From the NCBI GenBank assembly GCA_964586775.1, contig CAZPJD010000301.1, positions 1-14,688 on the forward strand: 14,688 bases of DNA, in the 5' to 3' direction. The position numbers and the translations under genes were made by a program. The notes beneath the pieces were generated by a model that saw only the letters and a list, made by a program, of their open reading frames with translations, did no database searches and was not told the DNA's origin. Below, one piece after another: positions 1-7,489 of this stretch (its first letter is position 1; each line of letters starts with the position of its first letter). Origin of the DNA: JADLEX01 sp964586775. Its GTDB lineage: Bacteria; Lernaellota; Lernaellaia; JACKCT01.

Positions 1-1422
1 CCACTCGCCGCTGGCGTTGGTTGTCAGATTCAGATCGGAATCGCGCGCGGTGTCGTATTCGTTGTACCGACGGTGAACGATGTGGATCTTGCCGTCGGCG
101 TCGAGCGCCGAGGCCATGTCGAGGGCGTGGCCGAAGTCGAACTCGGTGTTCTTTTCGTAGAGGAACGTATGCACCCACGTGCCGCTCGCGTTTGTCGCGT
201 AGAGCACGTCGTCCTGATCGCCGTTCGTGTACGCGATATGCACGTGGCCGTCCGCATCCACCTCCACGTTGATGAACGACACGCCGTCCTGGCAGTCGTC
301 CAAATCCTCGAACCTCCACGAGCCGCTCTCGAATCTGCCGTAGACGAGGTGCCCGCCGTTTGCCGCAAGACCCGCGTGCATCACGTCGTTCGCGTCGATC
401 GTCAGGTCCCACGCGAAGGCGTTGCCGGTCGCCAGATCGCCCGTCCAGACTCCATCCTCGATCCGCCAGTGCCAGACGCCCGTGGATTCGGAGACGAGCG
501 CGTGCGGCATGCCCGCCGAATCCAGCGCCATCGCGTAGGCGTAGCGCCACGATCCCGGGCTCGCGGCCATCTGCGTCTCGGTGTAGGTCGCGCCGTCCCA
601 CGTGGCGTACCAGGCGACGGCGCTGTCGTCGCGCCCGCAGAAGACGATATGCATCGGGCCATCCGCGTCCACCGCCATGTCGAGGCTCAGGTTGCCGTCG
701 TCGTTCGACGTGAAAAGCAGCTCGCGCACCCACTCGCCCAATTTGTTCGTCGCGGCGCGCACTTCCCACGTCTCGGGCGACTGATCGATGTGCACCGTGT
801 AGAGCAGGTACAGATTTTCATCGGCGTCCTTGCCCAGCACCTTCCACTCGCCGCCGCGCGGATCGACGACCTCGCGCGAGACCTCGCCCGCCGGGCCGAC
901 CGCGATCACGTCGAGCGAACGGCCGTCCTGCGCCGCCACACGCACGAGCCCGTCGTCCGTGACCAGCACGTCGTTTTGGCCCTGCCCCGCGCCGCTCGCG
1001 ATGATTTGCCGGAACGTGATTCCGCGTTCCTCGAACTCGGGCCACGGGCCGTAGGGTTTTTCGCGATCGATCACAGTGGGGATCTTGTTGAACGGGTCGC
1101 ACGCCGTCCCGGTGCCGGGGTTCATCGTGGACGTGGTTGTCGTGGTTGTCGTTGTCGCGACCGTCGTGGTCGTCGATCCCGTCGGCAATGTGGTGGTGGT
1201 TGTTGTGGGAGTCGTCGTCGTCGTGCCGGCGTCGTCGTCGGTCACGTCGTCATCGAGAGCGGAGTCATCGTCCGGCCCTTCGACAGGCTCAGGGTTCGCC
1301 GCATCGTCGCTCGTCGATCCGCAATCGCAGGCGGGGAGCAGCAGGAGAAGAAACGCGAGGAGGCAGCGGAGCGCCGCTGCGTCGACAAGGCGAAGTCCGA
1401 ATGTTTTCGATTCGCGTTTCAT
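1..1422 (-). CDS. Lipoprotein with Thr-rich linker and propeller-like repeats (partial, C-terminus off left edge)
   Basis: An open minus-strand frame runs from an ATG at 1422 to base 1 without a stop, giving 474 residues of a longer protein. It opens with basic residues, a Leu-rich signal core (residues 21-29) and a lipobox ending LPAC, so Cys32 is the likely lipidation site. Next come an Asp-rich stretch (about 39-65) and a Thr-rich linker (67-99). From about residue 190 on, a short motif recurs roughly six times, of the form hydrophobic-DADG-x-x-H-I-x-Y (for example VDADGHVHIAYTN near 389-401). This looks like blades of a beta-propeller of the BNR or Asp-box-like kind. A surface or outer-membrane-exposed role is inferred from the lipidation and linker; no enzymatic residues are recognisable. 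The linker also carries an in-frame dispersed-repeat-like segment. The gene is divergent from the oxidoreductase at 1668. Confidence 0.85.
   Translation of the reverse strand, partial: MKRESKTFGLRLVDAAALRCLLAFLLLLLPACDCGSTSDDAANPEPVEGPDDDSALDDDVTDDDAGTTTTTPTTTTTTLPTGSTTTTVATTTTTTTTSTMNPGTGTACDPFNKIPTVIDREKPYGPWPEFEERGITFRQIIASGAGQGQNDVLVTDDGLVRVAAQDGRSLDVIAVGPAGEVSREVVDPRGGEWKVLGKDADENLYLLYTVHIDQSPETWEVRAATNKLGEWVRELLFTSNDDGNLSLDMAVDADGPMHIVFCGRDDSAVAWYATWDGATYTETQMAASPGSWRYAYAMALDSAGMPHALVSESTGVWHWRIEDGVWTGDLATGNAFAWDLTIDANDVMHAGLAANGGHLVYGRFESGSWRFEDLDDCQDGVSFINVEVDADGHVHIAYTNGDQDDVLYATNASGTWVHTFLYEKNTEFDFGHALDMASALDADGKIHIVHRRYNEYDTARDSDLNLTTNASGEW
1126..1224 (-). repeat. Thr-codon microsatellite encoding the linker
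   Basis: These 99 bases are a near-continuous run of ACN codons (GTN on the plus strand) encoding about 27 threonines broken by P, LPTGS and VA. The run encodes residues 67-99 of the lipoprotein and separates the anchor from the repeat domain. Mixed ACG, ACA, ACC and ACT codons show it is not a pure trinucleotide run, so it is probably less slippage-prone than a perfect repeat. Such Thr-rich linkers are usually flexible and often glycosylated in other systems; glycosylation here is only a possibility. Confidence 0.7.
1276..1294. repeat. Dispersed-repeat-like 19-mer inside the lipoprotein gene
   Basis: The sequence CCCTTCGACAGGCTCAGGG sits in frame in the Asp-rich linker, where the minus strand reads PEPVEGP (residues 44-50). 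From general knowledge, this oligomer and close variants recur many times in numerous GC-rich and metagenome-derived genomes, in coding and non-coding DNA. Only one copy is present in this window, so its status as a genomic repeat is inferred and not shown here. Confidence 0.45.
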
Positions 1423-1493
1423 TCGACGAGACGCCCTTGGTTTGCGAACCGCGAAAGCGCATCACCGATGGTTCACGACGACGGTGACTCAAT

Positions 1494-1521
1494 TTGATAT
1501 GGACGTCAACAAGAATATCAT
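1494..1521 (+). promoter_or_regulatory. Candidate sigma70-like promoter for the FAD oxidoreductase
   Basis: TTGATA (1494-1499) and TATCAT (1516-1521) are spaced by 16 bp. The predicted transcript would have a leader of about 140 nt before the ATG at 1668, and that leader contains three short hairpins. The site shares an inverted repeat, TGATAT (1495-1500) and ATATCA (1515-1520), which overlaps the -35 and -10 boxes and could be an operator. Confidence 0.35.
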
Positions 1522-1539
1522 TTGGTTTGTTTTTTTCAA
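1512..1539 (-). promoter_or_regulatory. Candidate sigma70-like promoter for the lipoprotein gene
   Basis: On the minus strand, TTGAAA (1534-1539) and TATTCT (1512-1517) are separated by 16 bp in an AT-rich patch that stands out from the GC-rich surroundings. The start codon at 1422 is about 90 nt downstream. It overlaps a candidate promoter on the other strand. This is a pattern match by eye. Confidence 0.35.
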
Positions 1540-1576
1540 GAGCATATTAGGGCGCTGGCCACGTCGAAGGGAAATG

Positions 1577-1654
1577 CCGTAGGGTCTACGGTTGGTTTCC
1601 CGCACGCGGGCGAAGGGTCCATAATGCCTCGTGTCGCGGCGCGATTCGTCGCGC
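1577..1654 (+). promoter_or_regulatory. Three short hairpins in the oxidoreductase leader
   Basis: Three perfect inverted repeats follow one another ahead of the start codon: CCGTAG-GGT-CTACGG (1577-1591), CCCG-CACG-CGGG (1599-1610), and GCGCGA-TTCG-TCGCGC (1639-1654). The last is a 6-bp stem closed by a UUCG tetraloop, ending just before the GGGGGAG ribosome binding site (1655-1661). None is followed by a T-tract, so they are not ordinary terminators. A role in mRNA stability or translation is a guess. In such GC-rich DNA single hairpins arise by chance; the run of three is less usual. Confidence 0.4.
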
Positions 1655-1667
1655 GGGGGAGTGCGTC

Positions 1668-2957
1668 ATGGGTGAAGGCATCCCGGCGTCGTTCGACGCC
1701 ATCGTGGTGGGCACCGGCCCGGGCGGGGCGACCGTCGCGCGCGAGTTGACGCGGCGCGGCCGCAGGGTGCTCATTCTCGAGCGCGGCTCGGGCGCGCCGA
1801 TTCGCGGCGACCTGTGGCAGTACATCACCGAACTGCTGTGGCCCGGGCGCTCGCTGCTCGTCACGCCGCAGCTCGTCGGCATGGTCCGGGGGATCACGCT
1901 CGGCGGCAGCTCGCTGTTCTACTACGGCACCGCGTTCCCCCCGCCGATCGAGATGCTGCGCCGCTACGGCGTGGACATCGAGGCCGACGTCGCCGAGGCC
2001 GCGCGCGAACTGCCCATCGGGCCGCTGCGCCCCGAGATGATGACGCCCATGGCCACGCGCATGATGGACGCGGCGCGGCAGCTCGGCTTCGCGTGGAATC
2101 CGCTCGACAAGCTCATGCATCAGGACCGCTGGCGGCCCGAGTTTCCCTTCGGCTACTACGGCGATCCGCACGGCGTGAAGTGGAGCGCGCGCATGTTCGT
2201 GGAGGAGGCTGTCGCCGGCGGCGCGACGCTGGTCGATCGCGCGCACGTGCGTCGCGTGGTGGTCGAGAACCGACGGACCGCGACGGGGGTGGAATACACG
2301 CGCGACGGCATGAAGCGCACCGCGTACGCGCCGCTCATGATCGTGGCGGCGGGCGGCATCGGCACGCCGCTGATTTTGCGCGACAGCGGCCTGCACGGGG
2401 CGGGCTACGACTTTTTCTTCGATCCCCTCATCACCGTGTGCGGCACGATGAGGGACTTATACATTCAGCCGAATGAGATTCCCATGTCGGCGGGAATTTT
2501 GATGAATAACGACGGCTATATGATGACCGACATGCCGGTCGAACGCGCGACGCACGTGATGATGGCCGCGCAGGCGCTGCGTTTCGACCAGATGTTCGCG
2601 CGGCGGCGCACGGCGTCGATCATGATCAAAATCAAGGACGATCTCGGCGGGCGTCTGACCGAGCGCGGCGGCGTTCGCAAGCGCCTGACCGCCGACGATC
2701 GCGCGAAGTTCGACCACGGGTTCGCGAACGCGAAACGCATCCTCGAAGCCGCGGGCGCGCGCGATGTCTATCGCACACGGGTGCTGGCCGCGCACCCCGG
2801 CGGCACGGCGAAGATCGGCGAGATCGTGGACGCGGACCTGAAGACGTGCGTGGACGGGCTCTACGTGTGCGACTGCTCGGTGATTCCCGAGGCATGGGGG
2901 CTGCCGCCGGTGCTCACGCTCATCGGCCTCGGCAAGTATCTGGCGCGGCGGCTGTGA
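1668..2957 (+). CDS. GMC-like FAD-dependent oxidoreductase
   Basis: The 429-residue protein begins with a dinucleotide-binding fold for FAD: GTGPGGATVA at 15-24, followed by a beta strand ending in Glu38. A second FAD-contact segment, LGGSSLFYYG, lies at 78-87. The C-terminus has the GMC-type layout: HPGGTAKIG from His374, then VDADL, GLYVCDCSVIP and a final helix. These indicate a glucose-methanol-choline family flavoenzyme that oxidises an alcohol or similar substrate; the substrate cannot be told. It is shorter than most GMC enzymes (often over 500 residues). Where many members have an Asn or His as second catalytic residue near the C-terminus, this one reads GLPPVLT, so it is a divergent member. 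The ATG at 1668 follows GGGGGAG by 6 nt. It is monocistronic and its stop is 24 bp from the end of the convergent acyl-CoA dehydrogenase. Confidence 0.85.
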   Translation: MGEGIPASFDAIVVGTGPGGATVARELTRRGRRVLILERGSGAPIRGDLWQYITELLWPGRSLLVTPQLVGMVRGITLGGSSLFYYGTAFPPPIEMLRRYGVDIEADVAEAARELPIGPLRPEMMTPMATRMMDAARQLGFAWNPLDKLMHQDRWRPEFPFGYYGDPHGVKWSARMFVEEAVAGGATLVDRAHVRRVVVENRRTATGVEYTRDGMKRTAYAPLMIVAAGGIGTPLILRDSGLHGAGYDFFFDPLITVCGTMRDLYIQPNEIPMSAGILMNNDGYMMTDMPVERATHVMMAAQALRFDQMFARRRTASIMIKIKDDLGGRLTERGGVRKRLTADDRAKFDHGFANAKRILEAAGARDVYRTRVLAAHPGGTAKIGEIVDADLKTCVDGLYVCDCSVIPEAWGLPPVLTLIGLGKYLARRL

Positions 2958-2981
2958 CGATGGTGCGATCGCGAACTGATC

Positions 2982-4127
2982 CTATGCCATCATCGCGAGC
3001 GTGTGCCGCGCGATGACGATGCGCTGGATCTCGCTCGTGCCTTCGTAGATCGTCGTGACCTTGCAGTCGCGGAAGTAGCGCTCGAGCGGGTAGTCGCGGC
3101 AGTAACCGTAGCCGCCGAGCACCTGCAGCGCCTCTTTCACGGCGCGATTTGCGGCTTCGGTGGCGTAGAGCTTGGCCATCGACGCCTCGCGCGTGTACGG
3201 CCGCTTCTCCTGCTTGAGCCACGCGGCGCGCAGGATGAGCAACTCCGCGGCGTCGAGCTGCGTCGCCATGTCGGCGATCTTCCACTGGATCGCCTGCAAT
3301 TCGGCGATGGGCTTGCCGAATGCCTCGCGCGTCTTGGCGTATTCCACCGCATCGCGCAGCGCCGCGCGCGCAATGCCCAGCGCCTGACTCGCCACGTTGA
3401 TGCGGCCGCCGTCGAGGGCCGACATGGCAACCTTGAAGCCGATGCCCTCTTCGCCGAGCCGGTTCTCGATCGGCACGCGGCAGTTCTCGAATACGAGCTC
3501 GGCGGTGTTCGATCCGCGAAGCCCCATCTTGTCCTCTTCCTTGCCCACGCGCATGCCCGGCGCGTCGCGCTCGACCAAAAACGCGGAGATGCCTTTGGAC
3601 CCGCGCTCGCCCGTGCGCGCCATGACCACGAAGACCCCCGCGTACGCCGCGGACGTGATGAAATTCTTGGTGCCGTTCAGCACGTAGGCATCGCCGTCAG
3701 CGATGGCCGTGGTCTTTTGCGCCGTCGCGTCCGATCCCGCGCCCGGCTCGGTGAGCACGAACGCGCCGACGGGGTGATCGCCCGATGTGGCCATCGGGAT
3801 GAAACGCCGCCACTGGTCGGGGTTGCCAAATCGCCAGATCGCCTCGGCCACCATGTTAGTGACGGACTGCGTGACGCTGATGGAGGCATCGGCCCGGGCG
3901 AGTTCCTGGATCGCGAGCGCGGCGGCGACCGGGCCCACGCCGGTGCCGCCCGCGTCCTCGGGCACGTTCATCGCGCAAAGGCCGAGCGCCGCGCATTCGC
4001 GGATCGCATCGAGCGGGAACACGCCCGTGGCGTCGACCTCAGCGGCGCGCGGCGCAAGCCGGCCCTGCGCGAAATCGCGCACCGTATCGACGATCATCTG
4101 CTGTTCGGACGAAAGACGAAGGTCCAT
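2982..4127 (-). CDS. Acyl-CoA dehydrogenase (second of tandem pair)
   Basis: This 381-residue flavoenzyme catalyses alpha,beta-dehydrogenation of an acyl-CoA, passing electrons to electron-transfer flavoprotein. Family signatures are all present: FVLTEPGAGSD and NGTKNFITSA for FAD binding, LDGGRINVASQALGIA in the acyl-CoA helix, AFGKPI, the flavin-adenine segment LGGYGYCRDYP, and IYEGTSEIQR, whose first Glu (Glu362) is the expected catalytic base. The frame stays open up to 4439, but the start at 4127 is preferred because GGGAGG lies 6 nt upstream, MDLRLSSEQQ matches the family N-terminus, and a longer form would overlap the preceding gene. It lies 14 nt after the other dehydrogenase and resembles it throughout, so it is an old tandem duplicate. 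Chain length preference cannot be read safely; isovaleryl-, glutaryl- or 2-methyl-branched-CoA dehydrogenase are alternatives. Confidence 0.93.
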   Translation of the reverse strand: MDLRLSSEQQMIVDTVRDFAQGRLAPRAAEVDATGVFPLDAIRECAALGLCAMNVPEDAGGTGVGPVAAALAIQELARADASISVTQSVTNMVAEAIWRFGNPDQWRRFIPMATSGDHPVGAFVLTEPGAGSDATAQKTTAIADGDAYVLNGTKNFITSAAYAGVFVVMARTGERGSKGISAFLVERDAPGMRVGKEEDKMGLRGSNTAELVFENCRVPIENRLGEEGIGFKVAMSALDGGRINVASQALGIARAALRDAVEYAKTREAFGKPIAELQAIQWKIADMATQLDAAELLILRAAWLKQEKRPYTREASMAKLYATEAANRAVKEALQVLGGYGYCRDYPLERYFRDCKVTTIYEGTSEIQRIVIARHTLAMMA

Positions 4128-4133
4128 CGCGCG

Positions 4134-4139
4134 CCTCCC
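4134..4139 (-). promoter_or_regulatory. Ribosome binding site fixing the start at 4127
   Basis: GGGAGG on the minus strand lies 6 nt before the ATG at 4127, inside the 14-nt gap between the two dehydrogenase genes. It decides against the longer upstream reading frame. Confidence 0.7.
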
Positions 4140-4141
4140 GG

Positions 4142-5287
4142 CTATTCGCGGATGACGCTCGACGCGATCACGAGGCGCTGGATCTCGCTCGTGCCCTCGT
4201 AGATCTCGGTGATCTTCGCGTCGCGGAACAGGCGCTCCATCGGGTAGTCGCGGCAGTAGCCGTAACCGCCGTGGATTTGGATGCCCTGCGTCGTCGCGCG
4301 CATCGCGGCCTCGGAGGCGAAGAGCTTGGCCATCGCCGCCTGGCGCGAGAAGTTCATCTTGCCGTCCTTCATCCACGCCGCGCGCCACGTGAGCAGCCGC
4401 GCCGCGTCGATCTCCGTCGCCATGTCGGCGATCTTCCACTGGATCGCCTGCAGGTCGGCGATGGGCTTGCCGAAGGCGTGCCGCTCCTTGGAATACGCGA
4501 CCGACTCGTCGAGCGCGCGCGCGGCGATGCCCAGCGCCTGCGACGCGATGCCGATGCGCCCGCCGTCAAGGGTCGACATCGCCACGCGAAATCCCACGCC
4601 CACGTCGCCCAGGCGATTGGCGTCGGGCACCTCGCAGTCTTCGAGAATGAGCTGCGTGGTGCTGCTGCCGCGGATGCCGAGCTTGTCCTCGACCTTGCCG
4701 ACGCTGATGCCAGGGAAGTTGTTTTTTTCGACGATGAACGCCGTGATGCCCTTGTGGCGCTTCTCTTTGTCGGTCTGCGCGAAGACGATGGCGATCTCGG
4801 CCTCGCGGCCGTTGGTGATGAAGTTCTTGGTGCCGTTCAGAATCCAGCGGTCGCCTTTTTGCACCGCGATGGTCGCCTGCTGGCTGGCGTCGGAGCCGGC
4901 CTGCGGCTCGGAGAGCGCGAAGCATCCGATCCACTCGCCGCGCGCCATCTTGGGCATGTACTTTTTCTTTTGCTCCTCGGTGCCCCACTTGTAGATGGGG
5001 TCCGTGGCGAGCGAGCTGTGCGCCGAGCAGATCACGCCCGTGCTCGCGCACGCCCAGGACAGTTCCTCGATGGCGATGGAATACGAGACGTAGTCCATGC
5101 CCGCGCCGCCGTATTCGTCGGGAAACGCGACGCCCATCAGCCCCAGCTCGCCCATCTTCTTCACGATGTCGGCGGGGAATTTGTGATGCTCGTCGATCTC
5201 GGCGGCGATGGGTTTGAGTTCGTTGCGCGCGAAGTCGCGCACCATGTCCCGCAGCGCCCGTTGTTCGTCGGTCAATTCAAAATGCAT
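4142..5287 (-). CDS. Acyl-CoA dehydrogenase, short-chain (butyryl-CoA) type
   Basis: The product has 381 residues, close to the usual 380 of short-chain acyl-CoA dehydrogenases. It starts with MHFELTDEQRALRDMVRDFA, typical of butyryl-CoA dehydrogenases. FALSEPQAGSD and NGTKNFITNG form the FAD site, LDGGRIGIASQALGIA the acyl-CoA helix, IHGGYGYCRDYPMERLFRDAKI the flavin-adenine segment, and Glu364 in IYEGTSEIQR is the expected catalytic base. It should convert butyryl-CoA or similar to crotonyl-CoA, the substrate made or used by the upstream enoyl-CoA hydratase. GGAGA lies 7 nt ahead of the ATG. It is third in the operon, after a 108-bp gap, and is followed 14 nt later by its paralogue. The electron acceptor would be EtfAB, which is not encoded here. 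Confidence 0.93.
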   Translation of the reverse strand: MHFELTDEQRALRDMVRDFARNELKPIAAEIDEHHKFPADIVKKMGELGLMGVAFPDEYGGAGMDYVSYSIAIEELSWACASTGVICSAHSSLATDPIYKWGTEEQKKKYMPKMARGEWIGCFALSEPQAGSDASQQATIAVQKGDRWILNGTKNFITNGREAEIAIVFAQTDKEKRHKGITAFIVEKNNFPGISVGKVEDKLGIRGSSTTQLILEDCEVPDANRLGDVGVGFRVAMSTLDGGRIGIASQALGIAARALDESVAYSKERHAFGKPIADLQAIQWKIADMATEIDAARLLTWRAAWMKDGKMNFSRQAAMAKLFASEAAMRATTQGIQIHGGYGYCRDYPMERLFRDAKITEIYEGTSEIQRLVIASSVIRE

Positions 5288-5395
5288 GGCGATCTCTCCG
5301 TCAAATCAGACCCGGAAACGAATTGAGAAAATCCCGCGACCGGCCCTAAAGCGCTGGGGCGACGCGTACGCCGCCCCGCGCGGCCATTCGCGATT

Positions 5396-6178
5396 TCAGC
5401 AGTCCTTGAAGGCCGGTTTGCGTTTTTCCAGAAACGCCGACATGCCCTCTTTTTTGTCGTGCGTCGCGGCGAGAAGCCCGAAGGCCTGGCGTTCGAGCAC
5501 GAAGCCCGTCGCGAGGTCCACGTTCAGCCCCACCTCGATGCAGTCCTTGGCCAGACGCAGCGCCACCGCGCCCTTGCCCGCGATCTTCGCCGCTGTCTTC
5601 TTGGCCTCGGCCACCACCTGATCCGGCGCGAGCACCTTGTTGACGAGCCCGATACGCAGGGCCTCGGCCGCGTCGATCATGTCGCCGGTGAGGATCAGCT
5701 CCTTGCCCATCGCCTTGCCGACGAGCCGCGTGAGCCGCTGCGTGCCGCCGAATCCCGGCACGATGCCGAGGTTGATCTCGGGCTGGCCGAACTTGGCCTT
5801 TTCGGACGCGTAGATGAAATCGCACGCGATGGCGAGCTCGGTGCCGCCGCCGAGCGCGAATCCGTTGACCGCCGCGATGACGGGTTTGGCGCTGTTTTCG
5901 ATCGACGAAAACACCGCCTGCCCCTTGGCCGCGAAGGCCGCCGCCTGCGCCGGATCGAACTCGACCATCTCGGAGATGTCGGCCCCGGCCACAAACGCCT
6001 TTTCGCCCGCGCCGGTGATGACGACGGCCTTTACCGCCGCGTCTCCCGCGATGATCGAAAAGACCTCGCCGAGTTCCGTGAGCACCTGCGAGTTGAGCGC
6101 GTTGAGCTTGTCGGGCCGGTTGATCGTGACGATCCCGACCGCCCCCTCCACCTCGTACAGAATCGTTTCAAACGCCAT
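5396..6178 (-). CDS. Enoyl-CoA hydratase (crotonase family)
   Basis: The 260-residue length fits monofunctional crotonases. The oxyanion-hole segments are FVAGADISEM (about 62-71) and ALGGGTELAIACD (108-120). Both catalytic glutamates of the hydratase reaction appear to be present: Glu114 in GGGTEL and Glu134 in FGQPEINLGI, with the 20-residue spacing known from rat crotonase Glu144 and Glu164. This supports true syn-hydration of trans-2-enoyl-CoA rather than another crotonase reaction. The C-terminal region (FLEKRKPAFKD) is also typical. The ATG at 6178 has a very strong AAGGAGG 7 nt upstream, in a 20-nt gap after the thiolase gene, so the two are co-transcribed. It is probably the 3-hydroxybutyryl-CoA or crotonyl-CoA step, but no partner hydroxyacyl-CoA dehydrogenase is adjacent. 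Confidence 0.93.
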   Translation of the reverse strand: MAFETILYEVEGAVGIVTINRPDKLNALNSQVLTELGEVFSIIAGDAAVKAVVITGAGEKAFVAGADISEMVEFDPAQAAAFAAKGQAVFSSIENSAKPVIAAVNGFALGGGTELAIACDFIYASEKAKFGQPEINLGIVPGFGGTQRLTRLVGKAMGKELILTGDMIDAAEALRIGLVNKVLAPDQVVAEAKKTAAKIAGKGAVALRLAKDCIEVGLNVDLATGFVLERQAFGLLAATHDKKEGMSAFLEKRKPAFKDC

Positions 6179-6198
6179 TGTGCCTCCTCCTTCGTCCT

Positions 6199-7377
6199 TT
6201 AGATCCGCTCAAAGATCATGGCGAACGCCTCGCCGCCGCCGATGCACAGCGTCGCGAGGCCGTACCGCGCTTTTCGGTCTTCCATCGCAAAGAGCAGCGT
6301 GTTCAGGATGCGCGCTCCCGATGCGCCGATCGGGTGGCCGATGGCGACCGCGCCGCCGTTCACGTCCACCTTCGCGGCGTCGAGGCCGAGTTCCTTGAAC
6401 GTCACGACCGAGACCACCGAGAACGCCTGATTGATCTCCCACAGGTCGATGTCGGCCACGCTCAGGTTCGCCTTGGCGAGCGCGCTTTTGATCGCGTCGA
6501 TCGGCGCGAGCGTGAACCACTGCGGCTCCTTGGCCGCCGTCGCCTGGCAGACGATGCGCGCCATGGGTTTCAGCCCCATCGCCTTCGCGGTCTCGGCCTC
6601 GACCACCACCAACGCCGCCGCACCGTCGTTGATCGACGAGGCGTTCGCCGCCGTGATCACGCCGTCCTTGTTGAACGCGGGCTTGAGCGACGGGATCTTG
6701 TCGAACATCACCTTGCCGGGTTCTTCGTCGGTGTCGATCGTCGTCGGGCCCTTCTTGCCCTCGATGACAACCGGGGCGATCTCGGCGGCGAACTTGCCAG
6801 CCTTTTGCGCCGCCAGCGCGCGCTGGTAGCTCTCGACCGTGAACGCGTCGAGTTCCTCGCGGGTCACGCTCTTCGCCGTCGCGGTCTTGTCGGCGAAATT
6901 GCCCATGTGGCAGTTGTTATAGGCGTCCCACAGACCGTCGTGCACCATCGTGTCGACCAGCGTGCCCGGCCCCATGCGGATGCCCGAACGGCTGCCCGGC
7001 AGCGCGTGCGGCGCGAGGCTCATGTTCTCCATGCCGCCCGCGACGACGATCTTCGCGTCGCCCGCCTTGATCGCCTGGGCCGCGAGGCCCACGGCCTTCA
7101 AGCCCGAGCCGCACACTTTGTTCACCGTGAGTGCGCCGACCGACGGCGGGAGCCCCGCCTGAATGGTCGCCTGACGCGCGGGCGCCTGCCCCTGCGCGGC
7201 CGGCAGCACGCACCCCATGATGACCTCGTCCACCTGCTCGGGTTTCACGCCGGCCCGCTCGAGAGCGGCCTTGATGGCGATCGCGCCGAGTTTGGACGCG
7301 GGGATGGTGGAGAGCGCGCCGTTGAAACTTCCCACCGGCGTTCGCGCCGCGCCGACGATCCAGACTTCCGTGCTCAT
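6199..7377 (-). CDS. Acetyl-CoA C-acetyltransferase (thiolase)
   Basis: This 392-residue enzyme condenses two acetyl-CoA to acetoacetyl-CoA or cleaves 3-ketoacyl-CoA. The three catalytic residues fall at the same numbers as in the Zoogloea biosynthetic thiolase: Cys89 in NKVCGSGL (acylated nucleophile), His348 in GHPIGASGA, and Cys378 in LCIGGG (base). WEINQAF and the GGMENMS segment are also present. After Cys378 the usual GGG(M/Q)G reads GGGEA, a small deviation. The upstream in-frame ATG at 7455 is rejected in favour of 7377, which has GGGAGA 6 nt upstream and starts at the family N-terminus (MSTEVWIVGAARTPVG). It is the first gene of the operon, read from the promoter at 7454-7483. Names atoB, thlA or phaA could apply; sequence alone does not separate synthesis from degradation. 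Confidence 0.95.
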   Translation of the reverse strand: MSTEVWIVGAARTPVGSFNGALSTIPASKLGAIAIKAALERAGVKPEQVDEVIMGCVLPAAQGQAPARQATIQAGLPPSVGALTVNKVCGSGLKAVGLAAQAIKAGDAKIVVAGGMENMSLAPHALPGSRSGIRMGPGTLVDTMVHDGLWDAYNNCHMGNFADKTATAKSVTREELDAFTVESYQRALAAQKAGKFAAEIAPVVIEGKKGPTTIDTDEEPGKVMFDKIPSLKPAFNKDGVITAANASSINDGAAALVVVEAETAKAMGLKPMARIVCQATAAKEPQWFTLAPIDAIKSALAKANLSVADIDLWEINQAFSVVSVVTFKELGLDAAKVDVNGGAVAIGHPIGASGARILNTLLFAMEDRKARYGLATLCIGGGEAFAMIFERI

Positions 7378-7453
7378 GGAAAATCTCCCATGGAAATTCG
7401 TTGGGTTTCTGAGGACGGGATGGCGGACGCGCGAGTGGCGCACGCCCGAAATC

Positions 7454-7483
7454 ATCCTAGTCGCGCCGCGCCGCGAGCGTCAA
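7454..7483 (-). promoter_or_regulatory. Sigma70-like promoter of the beta-oxidation operon
   Basis: On the minus strand TTGACG (7478-7483) and TAGGAT (7454-7459) are 18 bp apart. Transcription would start near 7447 and give a leader of about 70 nt before the thiolase ATG. The -35 box matches consensus at five of six positions. A perfect palindrome lies 6 bp upstream of it. Confidence 0.5.
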
Positions 7484-7489
7484 GGGTAA

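Noticed and set aside
1126..1224. GTC/GTT run taken for a tandem repeat array or CRISPR-like element
   Set aside because: It is a Thr codon tract in frame within a lipoprotein linker, with no spacers.
73..1497. Long plus-strand frame of 474 codons opposite the left-end lipoprotein
   Set aside because: It is the antisense of a gene with signal peptide, lipobox and repeats; its protein is Arg/Val/His-rich low-complexity sequence with no domain.
2958..2993. Possible bidirectional terminator between convergent genes (GATGG and CCATC with GCGATCGC between)
   Set aside because: The stem is only 5 bp, the loop is long and neither side has a T-tract.
3003..5326. Two long plus-strand frames (399 and 351 codons) across the acyl-CoA dehydrogenases
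   Set aside because: They mirror two clearly recognised flavoenzymes and have Arg/Ala/His-rich composition typical of antisense frames in GC-rich DNA.
5356..5377. GC hairpin (GGGGCG with CGCCCC, one mismatch) between the hydratase and dehydrogenase genes
   Set aside because: No T-tract follows on the minus strand, and such stems are frequent in GC-rich DNA, so it is not called a terminator.
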